Assembly: GCA_946549155.1 (NCBI GenBank)
Contig: CAMNQN010000034.1
Coordinates: 1 to 19,654, forward strand
Length of the DNA stretch: 19,654 nucleotides
Source of the DNA: an uncultured Lachnospiraceae bacterium
GTDB lineage: Bacteria > Bacillota > Clostridia > Lachnospirales > Lachnospiraceae
Direction: 5' to 3'
In this document: one piece after another, positions 15,419-19,654 of the stretch
How the letters are laid out: each line of letters opens with the position of its first letter
Numbering within the stretch: the stretch's first letter is position 1
Notes under the pieces: model-generated
The model's input: only the letters and a program-made list of their open reading frames with translations
Databases searched by the model: none
Told to the model about the DNA's origin: nothing
Translations under genes and position numbers: made by a program

Positions 15419-16459
15419 CTAAAACATATATTTTTTCTTTTGGGCCGGCCTGAAATGCGTCCGCCGATAGTCCATCAGATAGCTGACCGCCTCCGCCGCA
15501 CCCGCTGTGGAGGCGGCTTTCATAAACAGCTCCAGCAGCTCCTCCGTAAAATATCCCTGCTCTCCCAAAAGGTACAAAAAGTCCAGGCGTTCTCCTTCAA
15601 AGATCCAGCGCGCCGCGCTTTCCCCCTCCTGCCTTAAAAATTCCAGATAGTTCTCCCGCCTGCTCTCCGTCAGTCCCACCGGCGTCTGCAGACGGTAAAG
15701 GGCCATCCGCAGCACCGTGGGAAGAAATTCCTGAGCCCGGGCCAGCTCGAACAGGGAATCGTACTGTCCGTAATCCAGGCTTCGCCCCTGAAAGCACTGA
15801 CGGTAACGGTAGCCTGTCCCGTGAAAGTTGATCTCAATGATCCGGGCCGGCGTGTTCTCCACAGATTCTTCATAGTACTCCGGATAGGTCAGATGCACAA
15901 GCGGCTTCCCCTCCGCATTCTCCAGAAGCACCTCCGTCTCAAAGGTCACCTCCCCGATCACATCCTTCAGGCAGTAAGGCGTCTCCTCCTGGGCACTCAC
16001 CGTAAAAATAAGGTTTTTTATTTTATTGCAGGCCACAAAGGAACCGCCCCCCAGCCGGCGCATAGACGCGGGGAAATGAAGCGTCTCCAAATTCAGGCAG
16101 CCATAAAACGCGTAATCTCCTGTGGCCTCCAGGCCCTCCGGAAGCCAGATCTCCCGAAGCGCTTCCCCGCAGAGGGGCGGATACTCCCCGCCCTCCGGCC
16201 AGTCCGGGGCCAGATCCCTCCGGTCCCCCGGTGCAGCAGAATATCCGCCGGCTTCCCCTTCCCACTCCGCCCTGCGGATGGTCTGAATCTGATATTTTTT
16301 ATACCTTGCCGAAGCCTCCCTGGCAAAGCAATGATCCGCCAGCTCCGCCACGGAAAGTCCCCGCAGCCGCTGGGGGAGCTCCGCCATAGAGCCTTCCCCG
16401 TAGCACCGGTAAATAACTGCTTTCCCGTTTTTTTCTATATAATCAATTCTTTCCAGCAT
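15419..16459 (-). CDS. BspA-like leucine-rich repeat protein with C-terminal helical repeats
   Basis: 346-residue protein without signal peptide or membrane segment. Residues about 99-155 hold BspA-type (LRR_5) repeats: LREIWLPEGLEATGDYAFYGC, then LETLHFPASMRRLGGGSFVAC, then IKNLIFTV. Residues 235-335 are helical with an ankyrin-like rhythm (SAARWIFEGERLDFLYLLGE, ELLELFMKAASTAGAAEAVSYLMD). Similar proteins are common in Lachnospiraceae, but their function is unknown; they may be intracellular binding proteins. The start has GGGGA upstream of the ATG. It follows the AraC gene by nine bases in the same direction, so the two are probably one transcript. It converges with the M18 gene. Confidence 0.8.
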   Translation of the reverse strand: MLERIDYIEKNGKAVIYRCYGEGSMAELPQRLRGLSVAELADHCFAREASARYKKYQIQTIRRAEWEGEAGGYSAAPGDRRDLAPDWPEGGEYPPLCGEALREIWLPEGLEATGDYAFYGCLNLETLHFPASMRRLGGGSFVACNKIKNLIFTVSAQEETPYCLKDVIGEVTFETEVLLENAEGKPLVHLTYPEYYEESVENTPARIIEINFHGTGYRYRQCFQGRSLDYGQYDSLFELARAQEFLPTVLRMALYRLQTPVGLTESRRENYLEFLRQEGESAARWIFEGERLDFLYLLGEQGYFTEELLELFMKAASTAGAAEAVSYLMDYRRTHFRPAQKKKYMF

Positions 16460-16468
16460 TTTCGTCCC

Positions 16469-17389
16469 CTATCCCCCGCATTTGCATGACTCCTGATTCC
16501 CATTGCGCTGCCGGTATCCCCGCGGTGTACAGTTATAGAACCGCTTAAACAGTTTCGCAAAGTTGCTTGGACTGTCAAATCCACATAAAGTGGCGATCTG
16601 TGAAATACTCTCCTCCGGATTTTTTACCAGCATGTCCGCCCCCTGCATAATCCGGTATTTTAACAGGTACTGAATCGGAGAAAGCTGGATCGTTTTCTGG
16701 AAGCAGCGCAGGCATTCCCTCTCACTGATCCCGGCTATATCGGAAATCTCCGCCAGGGACAGATTGTCCGCAAAATTTTTATGCATATAGGCAAGCATCT
16801 TTCTGACGCGCAGATTATCCTGATTCAGCGCAGCATTTTCTGCCTCTGCCCGGGGATTTAATTCCCCATATAAGAAAAGGCAGATGCGGGACAGATTTTC
16901 CCGTACAATAAATTCAAACCCGTAACACTCCCTGGAAAGGGCCTCGTGAGCGCAGGTAAACCAGCGCGTCACCTCCTCCCTGCTTCCCGCCTTTATATAA
17001 TAGCCCGAGAAGGAATTGCAGGATAACAGCGGAAGGATATATTTTTCCGCAAATACGGAATCATCGTTTCCGGTAATAAGCGCTGAACCAAAAACAAGAG
17101 AATGTAATCGGCATCCCGTAACAGCAATCCCGGAATGAAGGATATTGGAATTGAGAACAATGCAGTCCCCCTTTTCCAGAAGGAAGGACCTGGAGGGTAT
17201 CTTTATTTTCATCTGTCCCTCTTCTATATATACTATTTCCATTTCCTCATGCCAGTGCCAGGGGATGCTCTCTTCCTGGCTGACTGCGTAATAAGAAGAA
17301 TACCCGGCACAGGGAAACTGGAGGCTGCCATGGGGCTGAAGCTCCTTTGATTCCTTGCTCAGATTTAATCCGCATTTCTGTAAGGCCAT
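16469..17389 (-). CDS. AraC-family transcriptional regulator
   Basis: 306-residue regulator. The N-terminal cupin-like sensor has W-H-W-H-E-E-M-E-I (44-52) and the KGDCIVLNSNILHSG strand (73-87), a pattern seen in sugar- or small-molecule-binding AraC proteins. The C-terminal AraC domain has two helix-turn-helix units, about 211-232 (LAEISDIAGISERECLRCF) and 262-283 (ISQIATLCGFDSPSNFAKLF), closing with CTPRGYRQ. The start has GGGAG seven bases upstream and a very good promoter (17424-17452). It is divergent from the MFS-PHP pair and probably regulates it and itself. The ligand is unknown. Confidence 0.93.
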   Translation of the reverse strand: MALQKCGLNLSKESKELQPHGSLQFPCAGYSSYYAVSQEESIPWHWHEEMEIVYIEEGQMKIKIPSRSFLLEKGDCIVLNSNILHSGIAVTGCRLHSLVFGSALITGNDDSVFAEKYILPLLSCNSFSGYYIKAGSREEVTRWFTCAHEALSRECYGFEFIVRENLSRICLFLYGELNPRAEAENAALNQDNLRVRKMLAYMHKNFADNLSLAEISDIAGISERECLRCFQKTIQLSPIQYLLKYRIMQGADMLVKNPEESISQIATLCGFDSPSNFAKLFKRFYNCTPRGYRQRNGNQESCKCGG

Positions 17390-17423
17390 TGTGTTCTCCC
17401 TCTTTATCTGGCGATTTTTTTAT

Positions 17424-17452
17424 ATTATACGTCTGGAAATGTATTGTATCAA
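17424..17452 (-). promoter_or_regulatory. Sigma-A-type promoter of the AraC-LRR unit
   Basis: On the minus strand TTGATA (17452-17447) and TATAAT (17429-17424) are 17 bases apart. The -10 is perfect and the -35 matches five of six. The divergent MFS promoter must overlap or abut this site. Confidence 0.8.
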
Positions 17453-17492
17453 GCTTTATTTGACGGTATTCTTTTGTATAAGTCAAAGGAGG
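17444..17492 (+). promoter_or_regulatory. Divergent control region and ribosome binding site of the MFS gene
   Basis: AGGAGG at 17487-17492, eight bases before the ATG at 17501, decides the MFS start. A weak promoter, TTGTAT (17444-17449) and TATTCT (17467-17472) with 17-base spacing, is possible. A 6-bp inverted repeat TTTGAC/GTCAAA (17459-17464 and 17482-17487) lies across it and might be an operator. A weak promoter fits a gene needing an activator such as the AraC protein. Confidence 0.4.
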
Positions 17493-17500
17493 ATTATAAA

Positions 17501-18679
17501 ATGTTTCAGTTATTGTTGATTATCATTTATCTTGCCTTCATCAGTCTGGGGCTACCGGATTCCCTGCTGGGCTCCGCATGGCCCACCATGTATCGGGAAT
17601 TTTCCGTACCGGTTTCCTATGCAGGAGGCATTTCCATGATTATCGCTGTGGGGACGGTCATTTCCAGTCTGCAAAGCGACCGGCTGACCAAACGATGGGG
17701 AACCGGCAAAGTAACCGCTTTCAGTGTGTTAATGACCGCCGCCGCTTTATTCGGCTTCTCCGTCAGCCATTCCTATGCCGCCCTGTGCCTGTGGGCCATT
17801 CCTTACGGACTTGGCGCCGGAAGCGTGGACGCCTCTTTGAACAATTACGTGGCTCTCCACTACGCCAGCAGGCATATGAGCTGGCTTCACTGTATGTGGG
17901 GAATCGGAGCTTCCCTTGGCCCCTATATCATGGGCTATGCGCTGACCGGCGGACAGGGCTGGAACATGGGCTACCGCTATATCGCCATCCTTCAGATTAT
18001 ATTGACCGCCGTATTGATCTTCAGTCTGCCGCTGTGGAAAAGGCAGGGAGCAGACGGCGCTTTGCAGACAGACGGGGACGCGAAAGCAAAACCGCTTTCC
18101 CTGCGTCAGATTATAAAAATTCCGGGAGCCCGGGAGGTGATGATCACCTTTTTCTGCTACTGCGCGCTGGAACAGACAGCAGGCCTTTGGGCCAGCAGCT
18201 ATCTTGTGCTGCGCCGGGGAGTATCCGCGGAAACCGCCGCCGGCTTTGCCAGCCTGTTTTTTGCAGGAATCACAGCAGGCAGGGTCCTGGGCGGATTTTT
18301 AACCATGAAACTGACTGACACGCAAATGATACGGCTGGGAGAGGGAATCACATTATTGGGCATCCTGCTTTTGCTTCTGCCCCTTGGCAGCGCCAGCGCC
18401 CTGGGGGGCCTGATTCTCATTGGCCTGGGCTGCGCTCCCGTTTATCCCTCCATCATCCATTCCACCCCGGAGCATTTTGGTGCAGACCGGTCCCAGGCCA
18501 TGATCGGCGTCCAAATGGCATCCGCTTACACGGGAACCTGCTTCATGCCGCCGCTTTTCGGCTTTATCGCCAACCACATCGGCGTTTTCCTGTTTCCGTT
18601 TTATCTGTTGGCGATACTGATACTCATGGCTGCCATGTATGAAAAAATGTTATCAAAAATACGAAAAGAGCCAAATTAA
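17501..18679 (+). CDS. Major facilitator superfamily transporter
   Basis: 392-residue membrane protein with about 12 hydrophobic helices in two halves, separated by a hydrophilic loop around residues 180-205 (KRQGADGALQTDGDAKAKPLS). The opening segment, with SLGLPDSLLGSAWPTM, and the loop SDRLTKRWGTGKV match the first-helix and A-motif regions of MFS carriers resembling sugar transporters of the FucP kind. The substrate cannot be told. The frame is open from a TTG at 17444, but the ATG at 17501 with AGGAGG is the true start. The PHP gene follows after 31 bases, and the regulator is divergent, so this is a small regulated transport-and-hydrolysis unit. Confidence 0.92.
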   Translation: MFQLLLIIIYLAFISLGLPDSLLGSAWPTMYREFSVPVSYAGGISMIIAVGTVISSLQSDRLTKRWGTGKVTAFSVLMTAAALFGFSVSHSYAALCLWAIPYGLGAGSVDASLNNYVALHYASRHMSWLHCMWGIGASLGPYIMGYALTGGQGWNMGYRYIAILQIILTAVLIFSLPLWKRQGADGALQTDGDAKAKPLSLRQIIKIPGAREVMITFFCYCALEQTAGLWASSYLVLRRGVSAETAAGFASLFFAGITAGRVLGGFLTMKLTDTQMIRLGEGITLLGILLLLLPLGSASALGGLILIGLGCAPVYPSIIHSTPEHFGADRSQAMIGVQMASAYTGTCFMPPLFGFIANHIGVFLFPFYLLAILILMAAMYEKMLSKIRKEPN

Positions 18680-18710
18680 GGATTACAAATTTTATGACGG
18701 GAGGCATCGT

Positions 18711-19598
18711 ATGGTAGATTTGCATATGCACAGCAGATACAGTGATGACGGGGAATTTACCCCGTCCGGGCTGATGGCCCAATGCGCAGAAGAGGGGATG
18801 CACCTGGTGTCCGTCACCGACCATAACTGCGCGAAAGCGAATGCGGAAGCCGCAAAGGCCGCAAAGGAAAAAGGAATCGCCTATCTTCCGGGAATTGAAA
18901 TTGACTGCACCTGTAAAGGCATCAACCTTCATGTACTTGGATACGGCATAAACTACCAAAGCCATGATTTTGAAAAAATCGAAAAGCATATCGCAGACCA
19001 GAGCATTCAGGATTCCCTTGACAGGCTTGCAAAAACACAGGCCCTGGGCTTTTCTGTCACAGAAAAGGATATGCTGCCATTATCCAAAAACAACTACTGG
19101 CAGGGGCTCTGGAACGGGGAGCTGTTTGCGGAGGTTCTGCTGGCAATGCCGGAATACACCGCCCATCCCCTCCTAAAGCCCTACCGCCCCGGCGGAGAGC
19201 GAAGCGATAATCCGTATGTAAATTTTTACTGGGATTATTATGCGCAGGGGAAGCCCTGCTACGTAAAAAGCGATTATCCGGCGATGGAAGAAATTATAGA
19301 GATTATCCACAGTAACCACGGCGCCGCCGTACTGGCCCATCCGGGTGTAAATCTAAAAGGAAAAGAATTTTTGCTCGACGATATCCTGAATCTCGGCCTG
19401 GACGGCATCGAAGCCTACAGCAGCTACCACAGCCCGAAGCAGGCGGACTATTTTTACCGGGCAGCCCGGGGCAAACATATTTTTGTCACCTGCGGAAGCG
19501 ACTACCACGGAAAAACAAAGCCCGCCATCCGCATGGGACAGCACAACTGTCCCATCCCCTGGGAAGAAATCGCCCAGCCATTCACCAAATATCTGTAA
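18711..19598 (+). CDS. PHP-domain metal-dependent phosphoesterase
   Basis: 295-residue cytoplasmic enzyme. The PHP metal site is visible: H5-M-H7 in VDLHMHSRYSDDG, D37-H38 in SVTDHN, E63 in GIEIDC, H74 in NLHVLGYG, H210 in VLAHPG, and D264-Y-H266 in CGSDYHG. This fits the stand-alone PHP group that removes phosphate from small molecules or nucleotides (YciV/RnaAM-like enzymes are one example); the substrate is inferred. Residues 115-190 form an insert rich in aromatic residues. The frame continues upstream into the MFS gene, but the ATG at 18711 is the start, with GGGAGG at 18699-18704. It is 31 bases after the MFS gene and probably co-transcribed, so it may act on what the transporter imports. 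Confidence 0.9.
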   Translation: MVDLHMHSRYSDDGEFTPSGLMAQCAEEGMHLVSVTDHNCAKANAEAAKAAKEKGIAYLPGIEIDCTCKGINLHVLGYGINYQSHDFEKIEKHIADQSIQDSLDRLAKTQALGFSVTEKDMLPLSKNNYWQGLWNGELFAEVLLAMPEYTAHPLLKPYRPGGERSDNPYVNFYWDYYAQGKPCYVKSDYPAMEEIIEIIHSNHGAAVLAHPGVNLKGKEFLLDDILNLGLDGIEAYSSYHSPKQADYFYRAARGKHIFVTCGSDYHGKTKPAIRMGQHNCPIPWEEIAQPFTKYL

Positions 19599-19633
19599 GC
19601 CCAAGCTCCATCTCCGGCAATGTGGAGGGATTC

Positions 19634-19654
19634 TTGTTTAATTAACTACCAGGA
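19634..19654 (+). repeat. Dispersed palindromic repeat, copy C (truncated by window edge)
   Basis: The last 20 bases, TGTTTAATTAACTACCAGGA, align without gaps with the tail of the copies at 7808-7827 and 58-38. The palindromic core would begin just beyond the window. It starts 35 bases after the stop codon of the PHP gene. Between the stop and this tail there is only a weak 5-bp stem (CTCCA/TGGAG). Confidence 0.5.

Noticed and set aside
19599..19633. Possible terminator after the PHP gene
   Set aside because: Only a 5-bp CTCCA/TGGAG stem with a 12-base loop and no clear T-run.

Overview
The window looks like chromosomal DNA from a Gram-positive Clostridia, most plausibly a Lachnospiraceae gut commensal. 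This is inferred from moderately high GC, strong AGGAGG-type ribosome binding sites, TTGACA/TATAAT-type promoters, short gaps and overlaps between genes, and protein families typical of that group (BspA-like leucine-rich repeat protein, M18 aminopeptidase, CPBP protease, AEC transporter). I did not run a database search, so the genus is open. No rRNA, tRNA, CRISPR array, insertion sequence or phage gene was seen.

Region 1 (about 80-7780, minus strand) is one operon read right to left: oppB-oppC-oppD-oppF-type ABC importer genes, the extracellular solute-binding protein, an M14-type metallocarboxypeptidase and an alpha/beta hydrolase. A good sigma-A promoter lies at 7752-7779. The layout suggests import of a peptide or peptide-like substrate followed by hydrolysis in the cytoplasm.

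Region 2 (about 7825-13934, minus strand) is a second co-directional run: NUDIX hydrolase, AEC-family permease, GNAT acetyltransferase, a DUF2201/VWA-type protein, a MoxR-type AAA+ ATPase and a CPBP membrane protease. GNAT, VWA and MoxR genes are chained by two 4-base ATGA overlaps, so they are very likely translated as a coupled set. This is the best candidate in the window for a poorly described system. It ends in a perfect 17-bp hairpin one base after the CPBP stop codon.

Region 3 (14102-19598) has an M18 aminopeptidase gene on the plus strand with its own extended -10 promoter, converging tail to tail with a two-gene minus-strand unit (AraC-type regulator, then a BspA-like LRR protein). 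Divergent from the regulator is a plus-strand pair, an MFS transporter and a PHP-domain phosphoesterase, so the AraC protein probably controls that pair.

A small dispersed palindromic repeat occurs three times: at the left edge, at 7807-7862 and at the right edge. All copies lie just 3' of the last gene of a transcription unit, and both window ends fall inside a copy, which is what an assembly broken at repeats would look like.
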